From the NCBI GenBank assembly GCA_019925095.2, contig CM034413.1, positions 67,001-131,000 on the forward strand: 64,000 nucleotides of DNA, given 5' to 3'. The first letter of the stretch is position 1. Each line of letters starts with the position of its first letter. This stretch comes from Dendrolimus kikuchii (taxonomy: Eukaryota; Arthropoda; Insecta; Lepidoptera; Lasiocampidae). Both the position numbers and the translations under genes were made by a program. Shown here one piece after another: positions 45,461-56,127 of the stretch. Below the pieces are notes generated by a model. That model was given only the letters and a program-made list of their open reading frames with translations, searched no databases and had not been told where the DNA came from.

Positions 45461-45750
45461 GGCATGTGGAAAGAATGCATGATGAAAGAATGACTAAACA
45501 GATATACAATGCAAAAGTGGATGGATGCAGAAGTCGTGGAAGGCCACGACACACCTTCCATGATCAAATTGATCGTGTACTAGCGGAGGGTGATGTCAGG
45601 AGCCTTAAGAACAGACGAGTGTGCATGACAAGAGCTATGATTGTCAAAGAAGCAAGTCAGGTATGTAAGAATGGGCCTAAATGGCGCTCTGTTGTTCGTG
45701 CCTACCCCGCAAGGGAACTGGCGTGAAGTTATGTATGTATGTGTATGTAT
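45461..45750 (+). mobile_element. RTE 3' fragment with target-site duplication
   Basis: Plus strand, from GGCATGTGG to the ATGT tail, mostly open for its C-terminal codons (RMHDERMTKQIYNAKVDG). Flanked by GTTATTTAA at 45452-45460 and 45751-45759. Confidence 0.88.
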
Positions 45751-46019
45751 GTTATTTAAATTATTGCTTTATTATATTGTTTTTAGTCTGCAATTCATTT
45801 AACCTTTATCAAACTGCATTATATTGTATATACAAGCTCGTCAGAGCCGTATGAGCTCATGACGAGCTTATTTATCAGAACTCATCATGGCATAGCATGA
45901 TGTATGTGGGTATATTTATGAAATAAACATCTTTTGTAATCTTTACCAATTTCTAGAATACATTCACTAACATTTAGTTATAGGTAATTTTTTTATTTTT
46001 TATTATTTACTTGTTTTGT

Positions 46020-46293
46020 TTGGGTATATTATTGTACAATTCTCATATATATATATTTTGTTTATTAGTGTACTGGTTCAAAGTCACCTACATACTTGGG
46101 GTCTTAGGACATATGAGGTTATGGAGCTGGGCACTGAAAACCAGTGCTGTGTCGGAACATGCTTCGGCACAGCGAAACACTGAGTGCCAACCTCATTTCA
46201 TATATTGCGGCTTTCTTTTATTGTTATTTTGTTAACAGTTTGTATTGTGTGAGTCGCAATTTGAAATAAATATTTTCTTTCTTTCTTTCAATG
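46020..46293 (+). mobile_element. LINE 3'UTR-like fragment
   Basis: Contains GAAAACCAGTGCTGTGTCGG and ends GAAATAAATATTTTC(TTTC)n; similar AATAAA...TTTCTTTC ends occur at about 47560 and 49675. Confidence 0.45.
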
Positions 46294-46495
46294 TAATGCT
46301 TCTATTGATTAGATAACAATCATCTCTCTTGATATTGACACTGATTACGTTATAATTCACTTTGATTAAGGCTATGAATCGCAGTTCGTCGAATACTTGG
46401 TGCGCTGGCGACCATTCTCAGGGAAGAGGTTATTCCCCCCCGCTTCCGTGGTTACGACGCTCCGCGAGAGTGATATGGACAACATATCACTCTTG

Positions 46496-46799
46496 TCTTG
46501 TCTTGTCGGGGTGAAGGTAAGGAAAGGAATGCTCCGGTGGTTCGGGCATGTGGAAAGAATGCGTGATGAAAGAATGGATGCAGAAGTCGTGGAAGGCCAC
46601 GACACACCTTCCATGATCAAATTGATCGTGTACTAGCAGAAGGTGATGTCAGGAGCCTTAAGAATAGACGAGCTTGCATGACAAGAGTTATGAACGTCAA
46701 AGAGGCAAGCGAGGTGTGTAAGAATAAGCCTAAATGGCACTCTGTTGTTCGTGCCTACCCCGCAAGGGAACTGGCGTGAAGTTATGTATGTATGTATGT
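46496..46799 (+). mobile_element. RTE 3' fragment with target-site duplication and internal deletion
   Basis: Plus strand; lacks the ACTAAACAGATATACAATGC segment found in the other copies. Flanked by ATATCACTCTTG at 46484-46495 and 46800-46811. Confidence 0.87.
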
Positions 46800-47214
46800 A
46801 TATCACTCTTGACAGTATGACAGTGACGTTTCAGTGATCCGTCTACATATATATTGTGGTTGTTATGCCCCAGTTTTGTTTATGGTCCCAGTCGGAAGAA
46901 CAGCGCTAGTCCTTGCGACTATATACGACTATACATAAGTATAGATAAAGGCCAACACTGCACATGCACTTCCTCACAACACCAGCATGTAACAGATACA
47001 CTCTACATTAGTATAAGTTTAGTATTAAAATTAGAATAAATTAATATAATAATTTATTCTTAAGGTACACCAAAACAGAAAAATTACTACATATAATGTC
47101 ACATACACTAACAAAAATAAACAATAAGCGTGTATGGAGTCTCAAATTTTTCATAGAAATTAAGTATTAAAAAAGGGTACGGAACTCGAGTCCGTAGAGA
47201 TATATATAATAATA

Positions 47215-47522
47215 AAAAATAAAAAAAAGTCCTTGCTGGCTAGCACTATGCTGAGACTGGCTACAATTTAGGACTTATTTTGTTTCTATTTCTATTTATA
47301 TTAACTGGGAATTACATATAATCGAATACAATGCAAGAAAACTTAACTTATTTGTATTGTATTCTACTCATAGTCCCTCAAGACTATAAGTAGAATACTG
47401 AGCCCAGATCACCGTCTTCTATGGGTAAGGTGCCCAGAAGACTGGCTACGTTTCCTCGCTGGATCGGCATACTGATCCGTTGGCCGAGGTAAGCACCAGC
47501 CCTCTGATCACCTGAAGAGTCA
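47215..47522 (-). pseudogene. LINE 3' end (IQRGNVAS family) with 3'UTR
   Basis: The minus strand reads [20 protein letters not shown], then a 3'UTR with TCTTGAGGGACT and AAGTTAAGTTTTC and a terminal A-rich run near 47220. Confidence 0.6.
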
Positions 47523-48133
47523 ATCAGTCGATTATATTAATTTAGTTTTTGTCCCAAATAAAACATTTTTCTTTCTTTCAATTGAAGTTTATGAATTTTC
47601 AACAACATTCAACGAGAATTGATTTGAACGAGAAGAATGGGTTTGAAACCCTATAGCAATTCCGATTAAATCGTTTCTTCTGTTTGCAGGGTCAAATATA
47701 GAAGACTGGTCGGTTTTCTCCTCTGCGGAATCATACATAGTTCGTGAGTCGGTACGCACTTGGCCTTTTTTTATACTGTACAATACGATATACTGTAAGA
47801 AACGGCCTTCACCTCGAACTTGGATGGCATTTCACATTCTGCAAATGTCACACGAATATCTAAAACGCGATGGAGTCGGCTTCTAATTACATTAATCCTT
47901 GTTTATTACGACAAGTGGAGTTTAGCATAGATTACGACTCGCACACGGCACCCTTTATAAATATAACACGGATATTCAAATTAGAACATTTTAGTTTTCC
48001 CAAAACCTTGTAAGTAACTTACTTTTACTTACATAAAAAAAATGCCTTTTTTATATTACATATAACTGCTAACTCCTAAAAATGCTACGAATTTTTAAGC
48101 GGTTTTCAAGTTTTTTTAGAAGAAGGTTTACAT

Positions 48134-48262
48134 ACATACATACATACATAACTTCACGCCAGAGCGCCATTCGGGCTTATTCTTACACACCTCACTTGCT
48201 TCTTTGACATTCATAGCTCTTGTCATGCACGCTCGTCTGTTCTCGAGGCTCCTGACATGGAC
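48134..48262 (-). mobile_element. RTE 3' fragment with target-site duplication
   Basis: Minus strand; ~29 bp missing between CACGCCAG and AGCGCCATT. Flanked by AAGAAGGTTTACAT at 48120-48133 and 48263-48276. Confidence 0.88.
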
Positions 48263-48274
48263 AAGAAGGTTTAC

Positions 48275-48275
48275 A

Positions 48276-48336
<61 letters not shown>

Positions 48337-48341
48337 TAGGT
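48275..48341. repeat. (TA)n microsatellite
   Basis: About 30 uninterrupted TA dinucleotides directly after an RTE target-site duplication. Confidence 0.97.
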
Positions 48342-48439
48342 TTAGCCCGCATTTTCACTAGCGATATATAAAAAACCCTTATTAAGTTTTATGTACTTAC
48401 CAGGGTACTACTAATATTGTACAAACCTTTATAATAAAA

Positions 48440-48547
48440 ATAATAATAGCAGCCCATGTCCCACTGCTGGGCTCGGGCCTCCTCCTCATAGGGGAATGGA
48501 CAGTATACCCACGTTGCATCACGATGTTTTCCTTCACCGTTATTACA
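48440..48547 (-). mobile_element. Second tRNA-type SINE family, 3' fragment
   Basis: Minus-strand copy of the GCCCGAGCCCAGCAGTGGGA end and the AAGGAAAACATCGTGATG body; an RTE tail follows its ACCGTT. Confidence 0.5.
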
Positions 48548-48898
48548 TACATACATACATACATAACTTCACGCCAGTTCCCTTGCGGGGTAGGCACGAA
48601 CAACAGAGTGCCATTTAGGCTTATTCTTACACACCTCACTTGCCTCTTTGACATTCATAACTCTTGTCATGCAAGCTCGTCTGTTCTTAAGGCTCCTGAC
48701 ATCACCTTCTGCTAGTACACGATCAATTTGAACATGGAAGGTGTGTCGTGGCGTTCCACGACTTCTGCATCCATCCACTTTTGCATTGTATATCTGTTTA
48801 GTCATTCTTTCATCATGCATTCTTTCCACATGCCCGAACCACCGGAGCATTCCTTTCCTTACCTTCACCCCGACACTCTCTTTCAGACCAACTCTCTT
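48548..48898 (-). mobile_element. RTE 3' fragment (~350 bp)
   Basis: Minus strand, open for 99 codons ending [15 protein letters not shown] tail at left. It follows the ACCGTT end of a SINE, the same host position as the copy at 54964. No duplication found on the right. Confidence 0.85.
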
Positions 48899-49207
48899 CC
48901 TTACTTATCTAACTGATGAGGTAAATCGGTTAAAAATCCTTGCGTGGTACAGGAGAAGTAAGTGCTTTGTCTTATACTATGCAAAGATCTTTATTCAAAC
49001 ATATTTTGAAAGGATACAAGCTTTAAGAAGGTAATTTGTATGAATAATTACTGATATTGCTTGGTAACGACTGCATTACTCCCATTCGGTGCGATCGTCT
49101 ACACAATGTATCGTCGAAAACGTTGCCGTATTCATTATTTAAATTTGTTTATTGAAAGCTCTGGAACGTTTTTGAGATTTTTTTGAAGAGCATTATGTAC
49201 TCCATGA

Positions 49208-49523
49208 AACTTTTTTTTATTGCAGGAGATCAGCAGACAGGCAGACGGCCCACTTGATGGAAAGCGGTTACTATCGCCTATGAACATTTGCAACATCGAA
49301 GTTGTTACAAATGCGCTGCCGCTCTCTTAAGGGAGACTGGAACCTGGTCACTAATGCCGGAACACGACTCAAGGTTGTTATGGCGACATACTTTAGACCA
49401 GGGGTGGTAGCCATCCAGTTGGGCAAATGCCCTACCACCTGGCTGTGGGTCGTTCTGTCGCCTCTTACTATAGGCCGCCCCAACGCAGGAAATTGTATTC
49501 TTTCTCTGTTCCTGCACGGATAA
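49208..49523 (-). mobile_element. CR1-tailed SINE-like element
   Basis: Full minus copy with intact TTTTTTTTATTGCAG edge, ~180 bp upstream of the CR1-like LINE leader. Confidence 0.75.
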
Positions 49524-49699
49524 AAACTATTGTAAACTTTACGGAGCCTACACTAGAAACAAAATCCCGCGTGGTTTCTAATTTATTTTTGTTTCTAGTA
49601 CTTTTTACAATTAGTACTTGGATAGTACATCACATATTTATTTTACTCAGTATTGTTAAAATGTTTATTTGTCCTAAATAAAATAATTCTTTCTTTTAC

Positions 49700-52600
49700 G
49701 TGGTAGGGCCATGCTGGAATCATTGACATGATTACAGCCTGCTGGGCCGGCTCGATCGGTGTGATACCACGCTCTCACAAGATATCGGCGTGAAACGGTT
49801 ATCTAATCGTGTTTCGTACGATGAGTGAGAGTTCCGATGGCCCACTGTCCCCTCCCACCTATCCCATCCCTTATCCTTCCCTTGAGTGTTGTTGGCTTCG
49901 AAAACTGCTGGTCCATACGCGTTTATGAGTCGGTTCTGAATGGTGGGGCGTGTCACGTTGGTGTGGGGGCCAGGGAGACCCGATGAAACGGTGCATCGCT
50001 GGCCGCCCGTCGGTTGTAGAGGCCCGAACCCTTGTTATCCTGGCTTGGGAGGCTGTCCTTCCGCTGGCGAAAAATGCCCAACAGTTAGTCGCCGTGCCGG
50101 GTTGGGGGCCCGGAGTGGAACCCGGCGATTAATTTAGGGTTGGATCGGGGGCCCTTCCGTCCCTCTCACCAGCGATACACATTACCTGACGACTTAGGAT
50201 CTACTGGAAACCGTAGCTTTGCCCATGGGGTTTTCGAGCCAACAACATTCACTCTGTTTATTATCCCTTAAAAATATAACAACTATGGCTATTAAAAACA
50301 AAAAGAGGAACGTTTCTACAGCGGCAACCCCTTCCACATTTTGCGTGGACTTCTGTAACATTCGGGGACTTCATTCCAACTTAAATGCCGTCCACCACCA
50401 CCTCGAAACGGTAAAGCCGGCCCTCCTCTTCCTAACGGAAACTCAGATATCGCCACCTGATGACACATCCTATCTTGAATATCCCGGCTACAGTCTGGAA
50501 CACGCATTCGTTTCCAAAGCCGGGGTATGCATGTACGTCAGAAGCGATATCTGTTGTCGCCGACTAGGTAGCCTTGAAGACAGGGACCTGTCAATTCTCT
50601 GGACACGTGTAGATTGCAGTGGTCACACGCGCTTCTGTGCGTGCCTTTACAGGTCTCATAGTGGTGACTCTGAAGCCGACAGATTATTCGGACACGTCCA
50701 AGAAACCACAGATAGCCTTCTACAGCAACACCCCTCCGCAGAGGTTTTGGTCCTTGGCGATTTTAATGCCCACCACAAAGAGTGGCTGGGGTCGCGTACG
50801 ACCGACCACGCGGGGAAATGTGCCGCAAACCTTGCTCTAGCTTATGGTCTCACCCAGATGGTATCAAATCCTACCAGGATACCAGATATTGAGACCCATA
50901 CACCTTCTCTGCTGGATCTCTTGCTGGCTACCCACCCGGAGGGTTACCAGGTGTCCGTCGAAGCCCCTTTGGGATCCTCCGACCACTGCCTGGTACGCTG
51001 TGTGGTCCCTGTAGTGGAAAACAGCCGTCCCCGTCCCTCTGGGACACGCCATGTATGGCACTACAAGTCGGCTGATTGGGACGGTTTGCGAGAATTTTAC
51101 GCTTCTTTCCCATGGCTGCAAATCTGCTTCTCATCAGACGATCCCTCCATTTGCGCAGATGCCATAGCGGACACAATTTTGTCGGGAATGCACTGTTTCA
51201 TTCCCAACAGTGTTGTCCGTACAGGCGGCCGTTCGCGACCCTGGTTTGATGCATCTTGCGCTGAAGCTTTGAAGCGCAAGCAATACGCTTATCGAACCTG
51301 GGTTGCAGCGCGTAATATTGGGGATCCAGCTACACCCGATTTGAAGAAGCAGTTTAACACTGCGGCCAGATCCAGCAAGAAGTGTATAGCCGAGGCTAAG
51401 ATGCGGCACATTCAGAACATCGGCGACAAATTAATCAGCTTCCCTTCTGGGAGTCGCGCTTTTTGGTCTCTCGCCAAGGCTGTAGAAGGCAATTTCTGTA
51501 GGTCTTCCCTGCCACCTCTACACGGACCAGATGGTTCACTGGCTACTTCCGCAAAAGAGAAGGCTGATCTCTTGTGCTCTCTTTTCGCGTCGAACTCTAC
51601 TCTTGACGACGGGGGAACGGCACCACCGACCATTCCGCGATGCGCGGAAAGAATGCCTGAAGTGCGCTTCACGCAACGTGCGGTGCGTCAGGCTTTACAA
51701 TCCCTCGACGTCAAGAAGTCCAGTGGACCTGATGGTATTCCTGCGATCGTGCTTAAGACGTGTGCTCCCGAGTTGGGTTCAGTATTGACGCGTCTATTCT
51801 CGCTTTCCTATTCTGCGGGTGTAGTCCCAGCTTCGTGGAAGGTGGCTTATGTCCACCCTATCCCCAAGAAGGGAGACCGCACAGACCCGTCTAATTTCAG
51901 GCCTATTGCAATAACCTCCTTACTCTCCAAGGTGATGGAGCGCGTTATAAACACGCGTCTTCTCGGGTACCTAGAGGAGAGCCAGCTTTTAAATGACCGC
52001 CAATACGGATTTCGTTACGGACGGAGTGCTGGCGATCTTCTAGTGTACCTGACTCACCGATGGGCAGCCGCCATTGAGAGTAAGGGGGAAGCATTGGCGG
52101 TAAGCCTGGATATTGCAAAGGCCTTCGATCGGGTCTGGCATGGGGCACTTCTTTCGAAGCTTCCCAGCTACGGACTCCCCGAGGGGTTGTGCGCATGGGT
52201 AGCCAGCTTTTTATATGGGCGGAGCATCAAGGTCTTAATTGACGGTGTATGCTCGGAGACGAAGCCTATTAATGCTGGCGTACCCCAAGGCTCAGTGTTG
52301 TCGCCTACGCTGTTCATTCTGCATATCAATGACATGTTGCAGACCAGCAACCTCCTTCATTGTTATGCAGATGACAGCACGGGCGATGCCTTCTACACTG
52401 GCCGCGTAAATATTCCCCATGCAGAAGTCGAGGAAAGTAGAATCCAGCTTGTGTCTGAAATCGAGACCTCCCTGGAGCAGGTCTCGGAATGGGGTAGACG
52501 AAATCTCGTCCTTTTCAACCCCAAGAAGACACAAGTCTGCGCGTTCACCGCTAAAAAAGTCCCATTTTTGTTAGCGCCACAGTTCCAGGGCACTCCCCTC

Positions 52601-53314
52601 AAGATCTCCAGCTCTATCGGGATCCTAGGCGTCGATATTTCGAGCGAGGTGCAATTTCGGGGTCATTTGGAGAGCAAAGCGAAAATCGCTTCTAAAAAGC
52701 TTGGGGTGCTCAACAGGGCTAAACGGTACTTCACACCGGGACATAGGCTTTTATTATATAAGGCCCAAGTCCGTCCCCATGTGGAGTACTGCTCCCATCT
52801 CTGGGTTGGGGCACCTCAGTACCAGCTGCTCCCACTTGACTCCTTGCAGCGCCGAGCGGTCCGAATTGTCGACGATCCCGAACTTACAGACGGCTTAGAA
52901 CCTTTAAGTCTCAGAAGAGACGTAGGTGCTCTAAGCGCGTTCTACCGTCTGTACAATGGGGAGTGTTCTGAGGAGCTGTTTGGTTTGGTACCTACATCGC
53001 CATTTTACCACCGCACTGCTCGCCGGCGACTGGGAGTTCATCCACACTTCCTCGACACCTGGAAGTTATCCACTGTACGTGGAGCTCGCTCTTTTATGCC
53101 ATATGTGAGCAAGCTGTGGAATGAGCTCCCTCCCGCGGTTTTCCCAGAGCGCTACAATATGGGGCTCTTCAAAAAGGGCGTAAACAGATTTTTAAAGTCT
53201 CAACGAGGTAGGCAACGCATCGGCTCCCTTAGTGTTGCAGATGTCCATGGGCGACGGTAGCCACTTGCCAACAAGTGGACCCGTCTGCCAGTTTGCCTAT
53301 ACGCAAACATAACA
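49700..53314 (+). mobile_element. CR1-like non-LTR retrotransposon with intact ORF2
   Basis: About 520 bp of GC-rich leader (49700-50218) precedes one long ORF, followed by a very short 3'UTR (53261 to about 53314) ending in ATACGCAAACATAACA without a long A tail. No ORF1 is evident in the leader. The 3' end shares sequence with the short ATCCGTGCAGG repeats. Upstream flank 49530-49698 looks like the 3' end of another LINE (AATAAAATAATTCTTTCTTT). Confidence 0.85.
50219..53260 (+). CDS. Endonuclease-reverse transcriptase (LINE ORF2)
   Basis: 1013 codons without a stop. An APE-type endonuclease comes first: TETQ (E74), LGDFNAHH (D181, N183), SSDHC (D255, H256). The reverse transcriptase follows: PKKGDRTDPSNFRPIAIT near 549-566, AVSLDIAKAFDRVWH (D631), AGVPQGSVLSPTLF (686-699) and YADDS (D718, D719). 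The C-terminus RQRIGSLSVADVHGRR is homologous to a frame of the short repeats. All catalytic residues I can place are present, so the protein could be active. Its first ATG gives MPMGFSS; the next in-frame ATG (residue 23, MAIKNKK) is an alternative start. CR1/jockey-group assignment is from motif style and 3' end, not from a search. Confidence 0.88.
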   Translation: MPMGFSSQQHSLCLLSLKNITTMAIKNKKRNVSTAATPSTFCVDFCNIRGLHSNLNAVHHHLETVKPALLFLTETQISPPDDTSYLEYPGYSLEHAFVSKAGVCMYVRSDICCRRLGSLEDRDLSILWTRVDCSGHTRFCACLYRSHSGDSEADRLFGHVQETTDSLLQQHPSAEVLVLGDFNAHHKEWLGSRTTDHAGKCAANLALAYGLTQMVSNPTRIPDIETHTPSLLDLLLATHPEGYQVSVEAPLGSSDHCLVRCVVPVVENSRPRPSGTRHVWHYKSADWDGLREFYASFPWLQICFSSDDPSICADAIADTILSGMHCFIPNSVVRTGGRSRPWFDASCAEALKRKQYAYRTWVAARNIGDPATPDLKKQFNTAARSSKKCIAEAKMRHIQNIGDKLISFPSGSRAFWSLAKAVEGNFCRSSLPPLHGPDGSLATSAKEKADLLCSLFASNSTLDDGGTAPPTIPRCAERMPEVRFTQRAVRQALQSLDVKKSSGPDGIPAIVLKTCAPELGSVLTRLFSLSYSAGVVPASWKVAYVHPIPKKGDRTDPSNFRPIAITSLLSKVMERVINTRLLGYLEESQLLNDRQYGFRYGRSAGDLLVYLTHRWAAAIESKGEALAVSLDIAKAFDRVWHGALLSKLPSYGLPEGLCAWVASFLYGRSIKVLIDGVCSETKPINAGVPQGSVLSPTLFILHINDMLQTSNLLHCYADDSTGDAFYTGRVNIPHAEVEESRIQLVSEIETSLEQVSEWGRRNLVLFNPKKTQVCAFTAKKVPFLLAPQFQGTPLKISSSIGILGVDISSEVQFRGHLESKAKIASKKLGVLNRAKRYFTPGHRLLLYKAQVRPHVEYCSHLWVGAPQYQLLPLDSLQRRAVRIVDDPELTDGLEPLSLRRDVGALSAFYRLYNGECSEELFGLVPTSPFYHRTARRRLGVHPHFLDTWKLSTVRGARSFMPYVSKLWNELPPAVFPERYNMGLFKKGVNRFLKSQRGRQRIGSLSVADVHGRR

Positions 53315-54079
53315 AATCCCGATACTCTTGGAGGTGGTAAGGAGAGTTCCGTGGAACTGAAGCGCTTTTTCGAATGGAGTTTTCTTGGCGGAGAATACGC
53401 AGACCTGTGTCTTTGTGGGGTTGAAATGGACAAGGTTTTGTCTCCCCCATTTAGAGACTCTCTCTAAGGAGTTCTCTACCTCAGACACAAGTCTAACCCG
53501 ACTTTCCTCCACAAATGATCTAGGGACATTTGCACGTCCAGAGAAATGCGCGTCGCCAGTGCTGTCATCCGCATAACAATGAATGTTGTCGATGGACAAC
53601 ATATCATTGATATGCCAAATAAACAGCGTCGGCGACAGCACGCAACCCTGGGGCACACCAGCATTGATGGGCTTGATACTTGAGCAGCAACCGTCGACAA
53701 CGACTTGTATGCTGCGCCCATCAAGAAAGCTGGTTAGCCAGGTGCAAAGTCCCTCGGGTATCCCGTAAGATGGTAGCTTCGACAGAAGAGCCTTGTGCCA
53801 GACCCGGTCGAAGGCCTTAGCAATATCTAGGCTGACAGCCAGAGCTTCCCCTTTGCTCTCAATGGCTTCAGCCCAACGGTGTGTCAGGTACACAAGAAGA
53901 TCTCCAGCTGAACGACCATGGCGGAAGCCATATTGCCGGTCATTTAAGAGCTGGGAATCTTCAAGGTACCCTAAGAGCTGCACGTTGATAATTCGCTTCA
54001 TCACCTTTGAGAACAAAGAGGTTATTGCTATAGGCCTATAATTCGACGGGTCCGTACGGTCACCCTTTTTGGGTATCTG
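53315..54079 (-). pseudogene. Inverted RT fragment related to the adjacent LINE
   Basis: The minus strand encodes an RT segment from PKKGDRTDPSNYRPIAIT to SKSIGI, open throughout, including CYADDS. It matches residues ~549-802 of the plus-strand LINE but with many substitutions, so it is a different, older copy or subfamily. Both ends are truncated. It abuts the LINE 3' end directly. Confidence 0.85.
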
Positions 54080-54144
54080 CGTTGACTTTATTAGTGCGTT
54101 AATTAAAGTATTACGGCGCAGGTGTAGCAGAGGCATAATGTTGG

Positions 54145-54310
54145 GGCTTCGTCTACGTTAGCGTTAATTGTGGCCGAGTGCGTCTTATAACTTTCAAAAG
54201 TAACACTTTTACATTAACACATACGTTTCCCGTCAATATTTAACGTCATTAACAATGCGGCATCTCAAATGACGCGAAAGCTATCGCCATATCTGCGTGA
54301 AGCGGCCTAA
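54145..54310. repeat. Dispersed repeat, third copy
   Basis: Contains TTAACGTCATTAACAATG and CATATCTGCGTGAAGCGGCC. A small MITE adjoins it. Confidence 0.5.
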
Positions 54311-54311
54311 T

Positions 54312-54407
54312 GGTCTAATTCATATTGATTTGGAGTAAGTTAGTAGGCTTCTATGAGGAACCTTAAAGAAGCGTTCAAACTTACTCTAATTGAATATGAA
54401 TAAGACC
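54312..54407. mobile_element. Small MITE with ~44-bp inverted arms
   Basis: Left arm GGTCTAATTCATATT...GAGTAAGTT, right arm its imperfect reverse complement ending AATATGAATAAGACC. A single related arm lies at 7750-7813. Confidence 0.6.
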
Positions 54408-54671
54408 GGAAATATGTAATATTATCTTATACTAGCCGTCCGCGTGGAATTTGTTTTCAAAGCCCCCCCGATTTTGAAACATCTTTCATTGCTGTTCCGC
54501 TCCTATTGGTCTTAGTGCGATGATATATAGCCTATAGCCTTAATTTTTAAATCAGACCAGTAGTGGCGATGTAATGCGCCTTCCTGTTTTCCTCTCCGAT
54601 CTTCTGCTTTCTTGAAGCCGTCGCACTGCACCCGCTTTATCCATTAATTTGAAATAAAGCCCATTATTTTT

Positions 54672-54737
54672 TAATTCCGAAGCTGGTAAAAGACAGACGG
54701 CCCAGCTCATGGAAAGTGATTACCGTCGTCTATAGGG
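54672..54737 (-). mobile_element. CR1-tailed SINE, 3' stub
   Basis: Only the AGACAGACGGCCC to GTCGTCTATAGG segment remains. Confidence 0.5.
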
Positions 54738-54924
54738 GGCGAATCCATTTTCCATCGATCGCTGAAAGTGGAGTTTGTTACCAGCATTATTAGGAAATAC
54801 GCGGAAGCCCACGAGCATCGGCTTCATCATCATGTCAATGTCCAGGTGATCCAGCTCTTCAACAACACGGACATGACGAGAAGGCTCAAAAGGACAAACC
54901 ATTTGGACTAGTGATGTAAACAAA

Positions 54925-55207
54925 ACATTTTTAAATTTCATCACATTTTCTTTTACCGTTGTACATACATACATACATACATAACTTCACGCCAGTTCCC
55001 TTGTGGGGTAGGCACGAACAACAGAGCCCCATTCAGGCTTATTCTTACACACCTCACTTGCTTACCGTTGTAGCACGTGGTAATTGTGTCAATATGCATA
55101 TTAAGTGCATTATCTAAGATCTTATCTAAGAAGTATGCTTTTACCTGCCAGCATTCGAACCTGCGTCATTTAAGTTTGAGATACGAGCGCATTAACCATT
55201 TAACTAC
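54925..55207 (-). mobile_element. Second tRNA-type SINE family, interrupted by an RTE fragment
   Basis: The minus strand starts GTGGTAGTTAAATGGTTAAT, with GGTTCGAATGC as B box. It is split at 54964-55061. Confidence 0.55.
54964..55061 (-). mobile_element. RTE 3' fragment nested in a SINE, with target-site duplication
   Basis: Flanked by TTACCGTTGTA at 54953-54963 and 55062-55072. It splits the tRNA-type SINE 54925-55207. Confidence 0.88.
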
Positions 55208-55551
55208 CACAACTTAAATTTAATACAAGTTGAAAACGGACTGGTTATGCAGAGGTACACAAACATTAGTAAGAAAATTTCCTGATATTGCGAAATACAG
55301 TTTAGTCATTTTTACTGCAGATAAATTTTGCTGTCTGCGAATTAGACATCGGCAGTACGTTTAAATTTAAAAATATCGCAAAGTTAATAAGCTCTAAGGA
55401 GGCTGTCGTTAACACAAATATTGTCAAATTTCTATCAATAGTAAGGTGAAATAATAACACAGGGACCGGCATCGCTTGTTTTCATTTGCTACTTGTTAGT
55501 TTCCATCAGTCATCATTGGCCTAAAATGTATGGTGTTTATGTACAAGTGTG

Positions 55552-55688
55552 GGCGTAAACGGACCACCGGCCACAGCCGCCGGTGCGCGGTGGCGGCCAC
55601 GCGCCACATATGTGCAACGGGTCCCTACAAAATGTATGAAATAGCTTGTCACTGGCCACAGGCGGCTGTTGTCGGTGGTCCGTTGCGC
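55552..55688. repeat. GC-rich inverted repeat upstream of the putative right-edge promoter
   Basis: Arms AACGGACCACCGGCCACAGC (55558) and GGCTGTTGTCGGTGGTCCGT (55664) pair 22 of 24 over 55558-55581 and 55661-55684, extended by GGCG/CGCC. MITE-like. Confidence 0.7.
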
Positions 55689-55699
55689 CTAATTGAACC

Positions 55700-55917
55700 A
55701 GCATTGAGGTAAATCGTTGGTGAGATATAGGATGCCGGTGAGCCGGTGTTTTGGGCGAGTTGGAGGGGCGGCGGAGTTTCCCGCGAAGAGCGTCCACAGC
55801 CGCGGCAGTGGCGCGCGACACGCCGACCACAACAACGGTTCGCGATATCTATATTATATCGGAAACATTTCGCTCTTAAAGTGAGTTAACTCAACGCCGG
55901 CCGGCTTCCACCTTCAG
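55700..55917 (+). promoter_or_regulatory. Candidate GC-rich promoter and 5'UTR exon
   Basis: A GC-rich island with GGGGCGGCGG and GCGCGCGAC stands out in AT-rich surroundings. A TATATTATA stretch lies near 55847, and the island ends at the strong donor TTCAG|GTACGT (55917/55918). Another donor-like site (AAA|GTGAGT) lies at 55880. Together with the signal-peptide exon 2.3 kb downstream this fits a leader exon. Inference only. Confidence 0.4.
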
Positions 55918-56127
55918 GTACGTTATATTTTCATTTTTACATTGAAATTATAATATAATAATAATAATACAGACAGAGATAATCGCCGGTCAGTGTCACG
56001 CCACATTTACATTAAATTTGTCAAAGGGCCTCTACGTGTTGGCCTTCCCATGGCCCCACGCAAGCCCCCCAAAAGTCCGGGCCATTTTCATGGCCCGTGG
56101 TCTTGAAAGACATACAGTAAAATAATA

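Noticed and set aside
45834..45869. 10-bp palindrome AAGCTCGTCA...TGACGAGCTT
   Set aside because: Too short to stand out in 64 kb of repeat-rich DNA.
49940..50137. Possible ORF1 of the CR1-like LINE
   Set aside because: Only ~65 codons with no zinc-knuckle, PHD or esterase motif; better read as a GC-rich leader.
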